Assembly: GCA_020152595.1 (NCBI GenBank)
Contig: JAIGNY010000466.1
Location: 647,501-711,500 of the forward strand
Direction of reading: 5' to 3'
Length of the DNA stretch: 64,000 bases
From: Chiridota heheva
Taxonomy: Eukaryota; Echinodermata; Holothuroidea; Apodida; Chiridotidae
How positions within the stretch are numbered: position 1 is the stretch's first letter; the number at the start of each line of letters is the position of its first letter. The notes beneath the pieces are model-generated. The model saw only the letters and a list, made by a program, of their open reading frames with translations. It had not been told where the DNA came from and ran no database searches. The position numbers were made by a program, and so were the translations under genes. Of this stretch, positions 25,663 through 37,968 are shown one piece after another.

Positions 25663-26231
25663 ATCCCTTACAGAAATTTTAGCTTGAAGCAGGCTTGCGA
25701 CAAGCTAACAGTTTTAGCTTGCGCAAGCATGCTGCAAGCTTGCAGCAAGCCTGCTGCAAGCTTGCTAACATTAGCTCAAGTGAGCATAAAATATTTGTTA
25801 GCTTGCACAAGCTTGCAAACAGTTTTTCCAGCTTGTGCAAGCTTGCAGATAGTTTTTGCTAGCTTGCGCAAGCTAATTTCTTCCAAATACTAGCTTGCAA
25901 CATGCTTGCTGCAAGCTTGCAGCATGCTCTGCAAAGCAGCATGCTCTGCAAGCTTGCAGCATGCTCTGCAAGCTTGCAGCATGCTCTGCAAGCTTGCAGC
26001 ATGCTCTGCAAGCTTGCAGCATGCTCTGCAAGCTTGCAGCATGCTCTGCAAGCTTGCAGCATGCTCTGCAAGCTTGCAGCATGCTCTGCAAGCTTGCAGC
26101 ATGCCACGCAAGCTTGCAGCATGCTCTGCAAGCTTGCAGCATGCTTGCTGCAAGCGTGCAGCATGCTTGCGCAAGCTAAAAAGTGTTAGCTTGTAGCAAG
26201 CGTGCTGCAAGCTAATATTTCTGTAAGGGAT
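25663..26231. repeat. AGCTTGC palindrome element with TIRs, copy 1
   Basis: The ends are inverted copies: ATCCCTTACAGAAAT then TTAGCTTG on the left (25663-25686), and CAAGCTAATATTTCTGTAAG then GGAT on the right (26208-26231). Almost the whole interior is built from AGCTTGC, GCAAGCT, GCATGC and TGCAGC. The centre (about 25915-26140) is a 20-bp tandem repeat (AGCTTGCAGCATGCTCTGCA), with looser GCTTGCGCAAGC-type palindromes on both flanks. Similar elements lie at 52090 and 55611. Frames reading LQACSMLCK-type peptides on both strands are by-products. Confidence 0.85.
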
Positions 26232-27446
26232 GATATAAAGCCAAGTTTTTTCTTAAAGGTTTATACAGTAAAATGTGATCATGTGTGATGATGCAGAAAA
26301 TGATCGGATATAATTCTACAATAGCTTGTACCATGGATCAATTACTATGCTTCTCTTAGATATTTATGTCTTAATATGGAGCTACAGTACATCATAAACT
26401 GCCCGGTCTTAAAAACTCCCTTGGGAAATTAAGAAACCTGACCTTCTTAAAGGATTTAAATGGCCTGTGAAGTCATTTGACCATATTGATCATATCCTAA
26501 AGTTAAGCTTTTTTTTGCCCTTGGATATAGTCAGATAGTGGAGGTTGATATCTGGAACATCAACTCTAATCAGTGGATGGTCTGTTTGTAGTGTGTGTCC
26601 TGATAAAGCCAATTATTAACACTTTAGTAAATTCTAAAGCAACTCCCTGCAGTCACTTCAAAGTTGTGACTGACCAATGAATGAATCAGTGCATTGGATA
26701 GATTATTATAACCATCATTAGAACAGGGAGATCTATTATTTATCTCCCTGATTAGAATAAGAACATAACAATTTATCAGAAGAAGTTACTCCCCAGTAAT
26801 ATTTCTGATCTATTTTAGTGCCCTATCTGGAAAAGAAAAGTTATATTTCCCTGAACTGTTCTCTCCTAGAGCAGTGGTGTAACAGATGTAAAACTTAATA
26901 CAAAAAATAGGGACCTCCCTATTTTTACAGTGATTTAAAGCACCCAAAAAGTTATAAAGGTCCCCATGGTTGTTCTGGATGTCATTTCCAAAGATGTGTA
27001 TTATTTTGTAGTTCATAAGTAAGCCCATTGTCAAAATGTGTGACCTTTGTATTGTCTTGAGTGGAAGGTAGTTCTGGACATAGTTTCAGAAGGTTCATCC
27101 AAATTAGATAATTCTACTTTTCTACATTTCTTTTAAGTTTCAGAGATTTTGACACCCATCTATTTACAAATATGGTTTTTGTCAGAGTTTGTGTTAAAAC
27201 CTTATTAGACATTTCCCTCAAGTAAACAATTTCCTTTATACATTAACATATCAAAAATTAAGTTTGAAAGATGTGGAAACAAAAGGAGACTTTACGTTTG
27301 ATCACATAAGTTTTAAGTTAGATTGAATTAATTTAGCATTCTTGGATCCACTGATTTTGACAATAAAATGCCCCCTCTATGATTATGTATGAGAATTTGA
27401 GAATATACATGTCCTTGCAGTATGTACACGATATGTCACTGCACAA
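26232..27446. other. Non-coding, likely NAV intron
   Basis: AT-rich DNA with no exon or defined repeat recognised. Confidence 0.4.
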
Positions 27447-28013
27447 CACAGGCAGACCTGCCAACTAGTACGATTTTGCTGATTTATTACGGGAAAATGT
27501 TGAGAATACGATTGTACAATTTTTGGCACCAGAATACGATTTATAACCATATGCGGCTGCCGCAAAAAAATATATTTAAAAAAAGAAAAGAAAAAAAAAG
27601 TATCTACCTACTGTGGTGTAGCAGTTATCATACCTGTCTACAGACCACGAGGCCCTGGGTTCAAGCCTGGGTTGGGTAGACACGCCAGTGTACCACAACT
27701 GGTTATCAAAGGCCGTGGACATTGACTTGGTTGTCGATGTTATGTCTGTCCGTATGTTGTACCTGTGTTCTCGTTCGGATCGTATTAAGCGTTTCGTGAT
27801 AGCATTGTTACTATCATAACCAGAAATGCAAAAAGGCAACTGCTGCGTACAATAAGAGAAACTGAAAGTACAGTGGTAATTTTTTTTCAGCCACAGTAAA
27901 CCTCTGTTTTGTACATTTTGTTTAAAGAGTACAGTTTTTTTAAATCAAAAATACAACTTTTGTAGTTCCAGAATACAGTTTGGTGATCCTTAAGATTGGC
28001 AGGTCTGCACAGG
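27447..28013 (+). repeat. TIR element with 6-bp flanking duplication
   Basis: The element body (27453-28007) starts CAGACCTGCCAAC and ends TTGGCAGGTCTG, perfect inverted repeats of 12 bp. CACAGG is present immediately outside both ends (27447-27452 and 28008-28013), consistent with a target-site duplication. Motifs GAATACGATT and CCAGAATACGA recur near the left end and CCAGAATACAGTT near the right. A tRNA-derived SINE-like segment sits inside. No transposase is present. Confidence 0.75.
27604..27835 (+). repeat. tRNA-derived SINE-like segment
   Basis: A 75-nt tRNA-like head (27604-27678) has CTACCTA at the start, complementary with one mismatch to TGGGTAG at the end, an A-box-like TGGTGTAGCAG (27614-27624) and a B-box-like GGTTCAAGCC (27658-27667). 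The anticodon and T stems do not pair well, so this is not a functional tRNA. A body of about 155 bp follows, ending near CATTGTTACTATC. It lies nested in the TIR element around it. Confidence 0.6.
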
Positions 28014-29557
28014 ACCAGAAGAAAATAAACATTCCAGATAATGATCCAATACTACTCTAATGGTTCAAATAGACATACATGGCCATGAAGTAGTGGTGGT
28101 TGGTGATAGAATATGTGGAACTTGCAGCATGTATGTTTGGATTCAATGAATTGTGCATTCATATTTGAAAGTAGGATTAACCCCTGATTAAACAAATCCA
28201 TCAACTATGCACACTTTATCCACTTAACAAATTAGCAGTGTGCAGTATCATATTCAGTTACGTACGAATTGTCTTACAATGTAATATTAATCTGAAAATT
28301 TGTAAATGAAGCATACTGTATAATGCTCCAATTCTTGGTCATGCAGATGTGATATTGCAATTTTGCATAAAAGAATTTGTGGTGAGAATTTGGTATAGGG
28401 GTCTGTTTTTTGTTTAAGGGGAAATGTTAAAGTGGAAAAATGAGCTACAATTGGGCTGGAACAACCAAAAAACACAGCAAAATTTACAAGGGGCCTTATT
28501 AGACCATACCTGCGAAGAGTCCCATCTAGGTTCTTAGTATGAAAGGTAAGGGCAGACTACAGGCTGCAAATCATTAAGGTAAGTTCTATAAGAGAATCAA
28601 AACAAACAGAAAATGGCATTTTTGTTAAAAAAGTACACTGTTCTAGTTCTTTCTATTTTAATTATTTTTTTCTTTGATTGTTTTTTTGTTTTGTGTTGTC
28701 CACTCTTGAGCCTTATTGAGAGGTTTCAGCGTCTACCTATGAATGAGTCACTGATTGGCTGAAGTGAGCGAGCGAGCATTGATACATAACGGAGAATTCA
28801 CCAAAAACTTACAGGGTCTTGTGTTTTCCATTGGTCTTTGAAGTGTTAAAACCAATTTTGTCTCATTACTCCAGCTCAAAAATTGTGCCTAAAATCATAT
28901 TTTCCACCACAAACTTGGCTGAATGTGGGTGATATATTTAATTGTCTATCTGGTCTTCTGGGGCTTGTTTATTCAAGTGAAATGCATGCCTGGAAGTGAA
29001 ACTGCGATTATTGATACACATTTAGCCTCAGGGTAGAGCATGCTCAACTGTTGGACTAATATAGGTGTACTTCCAACCTCTGACGTTTTTATGACTAAAA
29101 CTTTCGTCTGGTATCACTTTGTTTTTTCTTCTTATGCGGAATTATATGAACCTTTAGATATCATTTTTGTTCTTATTTGACTGGAGGGCAAAAGATATAA
29201 TTAATTTTGTATTGGTCGGACTACTTTGATTAATACATTAATAACCTTTGTAAGAGCGATCCTTTGAGGCACACATGTTAACTTATACTGTGCTCTTATC
29301 AGGAGTGATTTGACCAAGACATGCTTGCAATGTATGTGCCCATTTGAATATTAAAGTGTGAAATCCAGAATAACAGACAAAGCTATGCTTTTAAAAAAAT
29401 CTTGCAGTTCATTGGGAAAAAAACAATATTACAAATTATGGATGTAATTATTGATTTTACTTGGATCAAAACTTAAAAGTTAAAAATAGGTGAAGAAAGG
29501 TTCAAACATTGTACTAATTGTTATGCTGTTGAAAGAATTCAAGTAAAACAGCTTCTA
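28014..29557. other. Non-coding, likely NAV intron
   Basis: No exon or defined repeat recognised. Confidence 0.4.
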
Positions 29558-29784
29558 TTTTTAAAATGGGTTTTTATTGTCAAAATGGACTGAAATAAAG
29601 CCTTCACATTACCATAATACTCCTTTTTGGTACTTAAATAAACTCTGTACCAGAATAGCTAACAAAAATTTTGTTTGCTATTCTGGTACAGAGTTTATTT
29701 TATTAAGTACAAAAAAAGGGGTATAATGGTAATGTGAAGGCTTTATTCCAGTCTATTTTGACAATAAAAATCCATTTTGAAATT
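29558..29784. repeat. Near-perfect 227-bp inverted repeat
   Basis: The arms are about 105 bp each. The left contains TTTTTATTGTCAAAATGGAC, AATAAAGCCTTCACATTACC and CTCTGTACCAGAATAGC. The right carries the complements GCTATTCTGGTACAGAG, GGTAATGTGAAGGCTTTATT and TATTTTGACAATAAAAA. The centre is AACAAAAATTTTGTT. Only a handful of mismatches and small gaps are visible. It is a foldback MITE or a hairpin-RNA source, with no coding capacity. Confidence 0.92.
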
Positions 29785-31234
29785 ATAGGTTGTTTATAAT
29801 CCTTAGTAGAGTGCAAGCAAGCTCTCATGGTCTTGCTTGATCAATTGGTTTAGAGGGTAACACATGTTTGTTGTTGTATAACACTAATTTCTCTGTTGGC
29901 ATTATTTGTCTTCCCTGAAAAAGAAATGCACAAATATCTTACTTCAGTCTTTGTGCCTCTGAATGATATAGTTTTGTAAATTGTTATTGCAATAATAAGC
30001 ATATTCTCAGGAGGTCCTCCACTCCAAGCCTCCCTACTTACACATCACACCATGAAGGAGGAGAAGAAGGGGGTAGGGGGAATTGTCAATGTAAATTTAA
30101 GTCAATCTTAAAGTTGAGCAGTGCAGCTGTGCCAAAGAACAAGTATCATTGACATATGGGCAGAATATATAATGTTCTTTTAGATTTCACAATTGATGTT
30201 GTTAGCACACCATTAGGAAATTGATGATGGAACTTTAGTAGTATTGTTCAGTCTAAAAATTTAGAAGTACACTTTATACTCCTAGGCCAAGATGGCTGCC
30301 TTATTGCTTCATATCATTAGCATAATAAACACAGATTTACATACAAACATGAAGTTGAAGATTTGCTCAAAAAAATAAATATTGCAGAAGGAAGCATTTC
30401 ACATTCAATTTGATCCAGGTAACATCACACTGTGTGAGTATTATCTTGCTTATCAGAGAAATTGTTTTCCATGAAGAAACTTCCATAAATTGAATTCCTG
30501 ATACATTGACTCATGTACAAGGAATTTGAAGTCTTGATTCGATCTTCACACTTATCTCTCATGAAGTATCAACTAAATTCCTTCTTTAATTCTTCCAACC
30601 TGACAAGACATGAGCCTGACAGTAAGTTATGATATTACCTGTATAAGTGCATTGTAAAATATTTATTTCAAGATACCTTAAAGTGGAAAAGAGTCTGGTC
30701 TCAAAGCACTTGACAGTCTCAGCGTGTTTCAGTTAAGTGAAAAAACCCAGATATGTCATGTAGCTGTCAGCTACCATATTAATTGATGTCCCACAGTAGA
30801 CTCTTTTCAGTTGTTTAATGCAGAACAGGTAGATATAAATGTGACACCAGGGACTCGGGATTCAGAAGTCAAATCAGGGAGAGTTTTTTGATGAATTCCT
30901 GTTTTTAAGCATACAGGCATCGTGAAACACTTAGAGCAGGGATCTGTTCTAAATAGCAGATAGCTGGCTTGAGGCTCTCTTGATTCCTTGTGTAGACACA
31001 CACAGTGCCGCCAAGAGCCAAGAGCCGGGGATATCTTAGAGAGAGGGGGGTGGGGGCAGGGGCTATGATAAGTTAAAGTTCCCTTTTTTTTTACACATCT
31101 TGATAGTACAACCAGCTCATTAGTAGATCATTTTGACTGCGAGGCTATAAAATATCAGATTTACCGATGAAGAAAAAAATAAACCTCCTTGAGTTGCTGA
31201 AACGATTTTACCCTGTTTGGGAGGTAAAATGATG
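29785..31234. other. Non-coding, likely NAV intron
   Basis: No exon or defined repeat recognised. Confidence 0.4.
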
Positions 31235-31790
31235 AATTATTAACATATGAAATTGGGAAGAATTGATCAAACTAAAAGAAAAACTGTAAAAAAAAAAAAT
31301 GAAGAATTTGGCAAGATTTTCTAAAAACTGAAGAAAATTCCCTGAAAAGAATGAAATTTTTCAATAGATTTCCAAAAAATCAAGGGAATTTTAAGAAAAT
31401 TGAAAGAACATTCTGCAAAATTTAAGAAAAATTGCCCCAAAAAGAAGAAAATTTGCAGAAAATGAAGGAAATTTCTCGGGGGAACTGATACCAGAGAGGA
31501 TTTCACCTCGGTTGTATCCTATCTTCTCGGTTGTCAGGTCAAATTGGGAAATTTTTAACATAGAATTGGTAAAACTGAAGGAAAAACTCTTAACATTATT
31601 GGAAATTTTAGAAGAATTTGGCCAAGATTTCCAGAAAAATTGAAAGAAAACTGAAAATAAAGGAAATTTCCCCAAATTTTTTGAATATCAAAAAAAAAAG
31701 AAAATTATACTGGGAGGTCATATTGGGAAATATCTAAACTATAAGTTGGTAAATTGAAGGGAAATTTGGTAAGAAAACTATATTTAAGAT
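31235..31790. repeat. Diverged A-rich tandem repeat, about three units
   Basis: Three blocks share phrases in the same order: ATTGGGAAGAATTGATC / ATTGGGAAATTTTTAACATA / ATTGGGAAATATCTAAACTA, then TTGGTAAA, CTGAAGGAAAAACT and GAAGAATTTGGCCAAGATTT. The blocks start near 31251, 31544 and 31723. The apparent Phe-rich reading frames on the minus strand come from the A-rich repeat. Confidence 0.6.
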
Positions 31791-32325
31791 ACATGTTGAT
31801 GCATGGTTAAAGGCTATCTTAAATTTATGGGCCTCCTACAACCTGGGCCCCCTATGACCCTGGATGTGGGAGCAATGTCCCCTTACCCCTTGTCGGCAGA
31901 CCTGTAAACACATTTAGTTGTGATGTTTTGATATGTGTCTGATATATCTTTATAGGTTAAATATTGAAAGTTTTGACTCTCTGCAGACCTTAATTACCTT
32001 TCATAAGTTCCCTGAAATTTAAGGTGTGTCAGTACCACAAATGAAATTTATCTGTATTTTTTTTTTCCATCTTCTCTCTCTTTTTTCTTGCTCTTATCAA
32101 TAAAACATCTGAACTCTGATTTTAGGTTTCTTGAAAGTTTATTGCCTGAACTTTAAAATGCAATGCACATGGGTGTTATATATACTTTCCTGGAGGGAAA
32201 ACAAACACAATGTTTTGTTTCAAAAGTTATATTTTTGATTACTTTAGGAAAATTTTTTTAGCTGAACAAGCAAAAAACAAATATGGGCAAAAGATTGACC
32301 TAATATTTAAAAAAAACTTAAGTGT
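31791..32325. other. Non-coding, likely NAV intron
   Basis: No exon or defined repeat recognised. Confidence 0.4.
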
Positions 32326-32578
32326 ATTGCAAGCTCACTTGTATTGCAATCTCACTGTAATGTATTGCCAGCTCACTGGCATGCATTTTAAACCTACTGT
32401 CATGTATTGTAAGCTCAATGTAATGTATTGCAAACTCATTGTAATCTATTGCAAACTCATTGGCATATTGCAAGCTCAATGGCATGTATTGCAAGCTCAA
32501 TGGCATGTATTGCAAACTTAATGGCATGTATTGCAAGCTCACTGTCATGTATTGCAAACTCACTGCAACGTTTGCAGG
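32326..32578. repeat. 21-bp satellite
   Basis: About twelve copies of a 21-bp unit (ATGGCATGTATTGCAAGCTC type). GCAAGCTCA alternates with GCAAACTCA, and CAATGG with CACTGT or CATTGT. The first copies are the most divergent. Confidence 0.9.
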
Positions 32579-34573
32579 CTCACATGTCAGTAATGGATAA
32601 AATGAAAACCATTGGATTTATGACATCAGAGACCTTGCCTTTGCAATAGCTGTTTGCTCTGATCTTATATTTGAAAGTATGTGCTTATGGGGTCAGTTCT
32701 GAGCTGCTCAGAACCACAGCAATGTTAACAATCATGTAGAGATGTTTAGCATTGTCTTGTCATCCATGGTTGAATTATTCATATTGAAAAGTGTGAAACC
32801 CCTGTTACCACTCTTATCTGCAGGTATTTTGTATGGAAATTCCTAAGTAATATGTAATTAAGTTGGATTAGCATAAGGTTAATCCATTTAAGCAGTGGAC
32901 CATCCAGTTTGTAATTACTGTTCAACCATCCGCATTCAAATTGCCTACATTATTGCATGTGACTCACATAAAAGCCAATAACAGCATTGCATAGTGGAAG
33001 TACTCTTTCCGTCATAAACGAAAAGCATTAACAAGAATTGAAGATTGACATGTAACTTGATATTTAGTTGTTGTAGAATCTTGATATTATAGTAAGGCAA
33101 GAAACTGGAAGCTAAGTGTTTCTGGGGTACCCTCTTACTATTAATATCTCTGTAATCTAAATACATGGAAGATTTACAATTTTATTAAATTGTTTAATGT
33201 TTGCATGGAGCCAATAAAACTTGAGAAGCTTTGAGCACTTGTGCAAATGACTTTGATTTACTTCCATCGTGGACTTTTCTAATTGAAGACAAAAATAAGA
33301 TGTGGTCATCTTATTTAATTTCTAGCTGCCTCTAAATATTCATTCCTTAAATTTACTCCAAAGGATAATCCAGGATTATGGCTGAAAAAAAAGATCAACT
33401 TAATGGATTATAAGTGAATTTTGTACAATATGTACTGAAAAATGTTTTGAGATATTTTGATTAGAACTTGATTAACATGATTTATGATATCAAAATAATT
33501 GCAATTGTAAACAAAAAATGGTGTTGTTGTTTCCCCCCTTTTTTTTTTTTTTTTATTACTATAACTTTATCCTAGTGCCTTAGTTTATTATTTTTTTATT
33601 TCAAGCAGGGAATTGCATTTCTCTTTTGCTTCAATATTTTAACTGAACATTTTGTTCCACAGTTTTGTAATAACTATAGTTTTAGAACTTAAAAGTAGCA
33701 GAAAATGCATCATAGATGCACTATTATTTTGAAGATTTTATGGATATAATAATATGTTTCATTTTGATATTTTAAATATGGGTGTATCCTTAACGTTATT
33801 GCTACTTTAATGGTACAATTTGACAATTTAATTAGAGAGAAAAAGATGGTAAAATATATACTCTTTCACACTTATCATCTATATATTTGCATTTTGGTAA
33901 CATTCTTATAATATATTTTATGTTAGCGTTAGCACAACAACATGTCACTAAAGAAATCTGTGGTCTGTCAATTTAAATACAACTTTCGTAGACCTAGAAA
34001 TGTGTGTTCATACACTCATTCACAGAAATGCTCATTAAGAGGCAAATGTTTACTACAGCGCCATGGTTACATATTCTGTAGTAAATGTTTATTGCAAGTG
34101 CGTTGGCAATGATTGAAGATACTCCAGCTCTCATTGATGTCATCAGAGCCCAGAAATGTTACACATTTTTATTCGCATGAATCATGCAGTTAAAAGTAAA
34201 CAGTGAGATACACTGGACCAGATTATGATCCTTTGCCAGGGATTCTTAATTAATCTCCTCTTTAATCTCATTGTGAATCATAATTTCCTAGACCAGAACA
34301 GTTTTCTGTACATGGATAGGTATGCAATGTTTGTATAACCATGGAGTTAACTCCATAGTTACCATCTTACTCTATAATTGGTATGTAAATTTCTCTAGAT
34401 TTATGCACATTTATTGTTTCAAACCCAGATGGAATGCTATTAGTGTTGTATTGGATATGATGGATATTAAAAAAAGGTGTTGGATACCAAGTCAGGATAG
34501 GAGCAACGTTATCTTTGGTATAATCAGATCTTGTGACATGGGTAGTATACCACGCTCTCTCTTCCAAGTTGTT
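32579..34573. other. Non-coding, likely NAV intron
   Basis: AT-rich sequence with a poly-T run at about 33538-33554 and no exon recognised. Confidence 0.4.
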
Positions 34574-35695
34574 GATATTCATCAGATATACTGAGATGCT
34601 TAGTTATTTATGTACTGAGCTATTAAGCTGTTGAGTTGCTGAGCTGTTGAGGTGCTGAGCTGTTGAGTTGCTGAGCTGTTGAGGTGCTGAGCTGTTGAGT
34701 TGCTGAGCTATTCAGTTGTTGAGTTGTTAAGCTATTCAGATGCTGAGCTGTTGAGATGCAGAGCTGTTGAGATGCTGATCTGTTGCGATGCTGATCTGTT
34801 GCGATGCTGAGCTGTTGCGATGCTGAGCTGTTGAGTTGCTGAGCTATTCAGTTGTTGAGTTGTTAAGCTATTCAGATGCTGAGATGCTGATCTGTTGAGA
34901 TGCTCATCTGTTGCGTTGCTGAGCTGTTGAATTGCTGAGCTATTGAGATGATGAGTTGTTGAGATGCTGAGTTGTCTCATAATGAGATGTTGAGATGCTG
35001 AGCTATTGAGATGCTGAGCTGTTGAGTTGTTAAGCTATTGAGATGCTGAGCTATTGAGATGCTGAGCTATCGAGATGCTGAGCTATCGAGATGCTGAGCT
35101 ATTGAGATGCTGAGCTATTGAGATGCTGAGCTGTTGAGTTGTTAAGCTATTGAGATGCTGAGCTATTGAGATGCTGAGCTATCGAGATGCTGAGCTATCG
35201 AGATGCTGAGCTATCGAGATGCTGAGCTATCGAGATGCTGAGCTATCGAGATGCTGAGCTATCGAGATGCTGAGCTATCGAGATGCTGAGCTATCGAGAT
35301 GCTGAGCTATCGAGATGCTGAGCTATCGAGATGCTGAGCTATCGAGATGCTGAGCTATCGAGATGCTGAGCTATCGAGATGCTGAGCTATCGAGATGCTG
35401 AGCTATCGAGATGCTGAGCTATCGAGATGCTGAGCTATCGAGATGCTGAGCTATCGAGATGCTGAGCTATCGAGATGCTGAGCTATCGAGATGCTGAGCT
35501 ATCGAGATGCTGAGCTATCGAGATGCTGAGCTATCGAGATGCTGAGCTATGGAGATGCTGAGCTATGGAGATGCTGAGCTATCGAGATGCTGAGCTATCG
35601 AGATGCTGAGCTATCGAGATGCTGAGCTATCGAGATGCTGAGCTATCGAGATGCTGAGCTATCGAGATGCTGAGCTATCGAGATGCTGAATTGTC
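34574..35695. repeat. 16-bp minisatellite array
   Basis: Left part: heterogeneous units of the GAGCTGTTGAGTTGCT type. Right part (about 35050-35690): nearly identical GAGCTATCGAGATGCT units, about 40 in a row, with a GAGCTATGGAGATGCT variant present twice together. The gradient from diverse to uniform marks the site of recent expansion. Confidence 0.93.
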
Positions 35696-35756
35696 TCATA
35701 CTGGGTTGCTAAGCTGTTAAGATGTTTCATAGTTGATACTATGAGCTGTTAAGATA

Positions 35757-36068
35757 GCAGACATCTAGCTTTGCTATTTTACACGGGCAGCCCCCTGCCC
35801 CTTTGTGGGCCCGCCCTGCCCCCTGGGGGTCTTCCCTGCCCCTCATGAGATTTTGTTTTATTTTTTCAACTTAATAATCTTAATTAACCTCATAAATGAA
35901 TACAGAACACATGGTAATAGTAAGCAATTGTAGCATTGTAAGCAATTGTCCTGATTATAAAGGGACCCTGGACTCCATGCCGAAAAGATGCAGCGCTTCG
36001 CGAGCGCATTAATGTGCCCCTTAACAAGTCTAGCACCCTGCCCCTATTTAAATCAAGCTAGGGGTCTG
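35757..36068 (+). repeat. Family A element, copy 3
   Basis: Starts CAGACATCTAGCTTTGC and ends AGCTAGGGGTCTG. The interior has the GC-rich block (CCCCTGCCCCTTTGTGGGCC), CTTAATAATCTTAATTAACC, AAGCAATTGTCCTG and CAGCGCTTCGCG. Shorter than the other copies. It sits between the 16-bp array and a second copy of the array's starting sequence. Confidence 0.75.
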
Positions 36069-36088
36069 CATAGCATGATTTATTAATT

Positions 36089-36166
36089 GATATTCATCAG
36101 ATATACTGAGATGCTCAGTTATTCATACACTGAGCTGTTAAGCTGTTGAAATGCTGAGCTGTTTAG
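36089..36166. repeat. Second copy of the array's left flank
   Basis: GATATTCATCAGATATACTG followed by AGATGCTCAGTTATTCAT and several 16-bp units repeats the sequence at 34574-34650 with few differences. The left edge of the array is therefore present on both sides of the array plus the family A insertion. Confidence 0.8.
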
Positions 36167-37968
36167 ATGAAGATAATGAATTACTCGAGACATTTTACTT
36201 ATAATCTGCTTTAAAAATATTGAGAAAATAAGTGTTTGCAGGTACATAATTTACTAAATTCATTTTAAAGTTAATTTGAAAATGAGATTCACTTATAAAA
36301 ATGTGCTTTTTATAATAGTTTTTTTTTTGTTTCCTTCACATCACATCATTCACTGGATTTATTAGATAAGTTATTAACTTTTCTGAAATTCAGGTTCTTC
36401 GTCACCCAGTGCAAATTTCAATTCCCTTGACAGGCAATTACTGTGTACATTGATGGCATCCCAGTTGTTGACTCTGCTGGAAGGTAGAGCAGTCAGAAGG
36501 AGAGAAATTCAAACAGATTCAAAATTATTGTTGTCTCTCCTTTCAAGAGTTTTAAATTATCACCAAAGTGCTGAAGAAAGAATCATATTTTCTTAGATGC
36601 ATCTTTATTATGCTAATGAAACATGAGAGGAGGTAGGAGGACAGGCTTGGATGAGAAAAGAGAGAGATTGGAGCATTGGAGTGATTTAGGACTTAAAATT
36701 ATGGAAAGATTATAGCATTAAATGCTTAAGAATTGGTTTTAAGCAGCAATTATCTACTCGGATCTTGTGATGTAGGCATATGTGTACAAAAAGTAATGGT
36801 ATAACATGAAGTTTTGTAAAGATGTATAAGATATAAAGATTTTTCTTTGGGATTTATCTGATTGAATATTGAGCGAGGCGTTGCCCTCAAATAGATGGGT
36901 GGCAGAATTATGAGTATCTTGACCTTTCTTTGTCTAAGTACAACTCTATGCCAGGGAGTATTATATTAAGTCTTGAAATTTTCAAGCAGAAGCCTAAGTT
37001 TTGTATTTTCTATATTAAAAGTTCAGAGTGTACCAGAAGAAAGGATGGCAGAAATCTGAACATATTTGCATTGATGAGCAATGTTTGCTCTACGTCTTTG
37101 TCCCAACCTGAAGTTTTGAAAAATATTTTACTTTATATTGTATGGATAATGATTTCTCCACCAGATTAAGAAGCAACTTAGATTTTAAATGTTGTGCATT
37201 ATAGGGCTGCCCATAAGCCTGCATGAAGCAGGCATTCGAGAGGTTTTCTGTCTTCCCCCAACCCATTTCCATTATAACTTAACAGCAAATGTAACCTGTA
37301 AGCAAATTGTGTGCTATGATGCAGAGAGCCTGGGAAGTTAACTAAGTTTTAAGCAATATTGCATGTGTCACATCCTTGCCTTAGCAGACAAAATGTTTCC
37401 CTTATGTCAGGTACATGTATGCAACATCTTCAGAATGAATAGCAATCAGAAAAGTGACAAGCTTCTGTTCCTTCTTGTCATTGCTCAAAACATAAAAAAA
37501 AAAAAATTGGGGTTGAATTCACTAAATTTAGACATTTATGCAGATAATAACATGGTCATTATATGAAGTGTTGTATGGTCTGCACATGCTACACTTGGAG
37601 AAGTAATCAATTTGTAATTATGCCCACTACTTTTACCTGTCATTGATGACCATCAGGAAATCCAGAGGTGCCCCAGTTTTACATCCAGTTTCCAATGGGG
37701 GAGGAAAGCACACCTCCGTTGAAGATATAAATGTACTGCAGGGCCACTTTTTCCCTGCACCTGCCGCTGATTCCTATTCATGTACCTCTCGTCATTATCA
37801 ATGCCAACTGTATTCAGCTTACTGTCATCCACAATATTTGGCTCCGATACTTTGGACATTGAGTTACATCATTTTATTGATAGAGGATGAAAAATAGTAC
37901 CTGCATGTACGTACGTATGTACACACAAAGAACTGAATTTAAAGTTATTTGTTTCTTCTCTCCTTCAG
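36167..37968. other. Non-coding, likely NAV intron
   Basis: No exon recognised before the pyrimidine tract and acceptor (TTTCTTCTCTCCTTCAG) that precedes the CH exon. Confidence 0.45.

Noticed and set aside
25900..26140. CRISPR-like array
   Set aside because: The 20-bp units are contiguous without unique spacers, and the genome is eukaryotic. The same applies to the 45-, 36-, 17-, 16-, 14- and 21-bp arrays.
25684..26210. Cys/Ala/Leu-rich reading frames (LQACSMLCK type) on both strands
   Set aside because: They follow from the 20-bp palindromic core repeat; five frames are open together.
27604..27678. Functional tRNA gene
   Set aside because: A- and B-box-like words and acceptor pairing are present, but the anticodon and T stems do not pair and a non-tRNA body follows. 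It is a SINE head.
31321..31675. Phe-rich minus-strand reading frames
   Set aside because: A-rich diverged tandem repeat; composition explains the frames.
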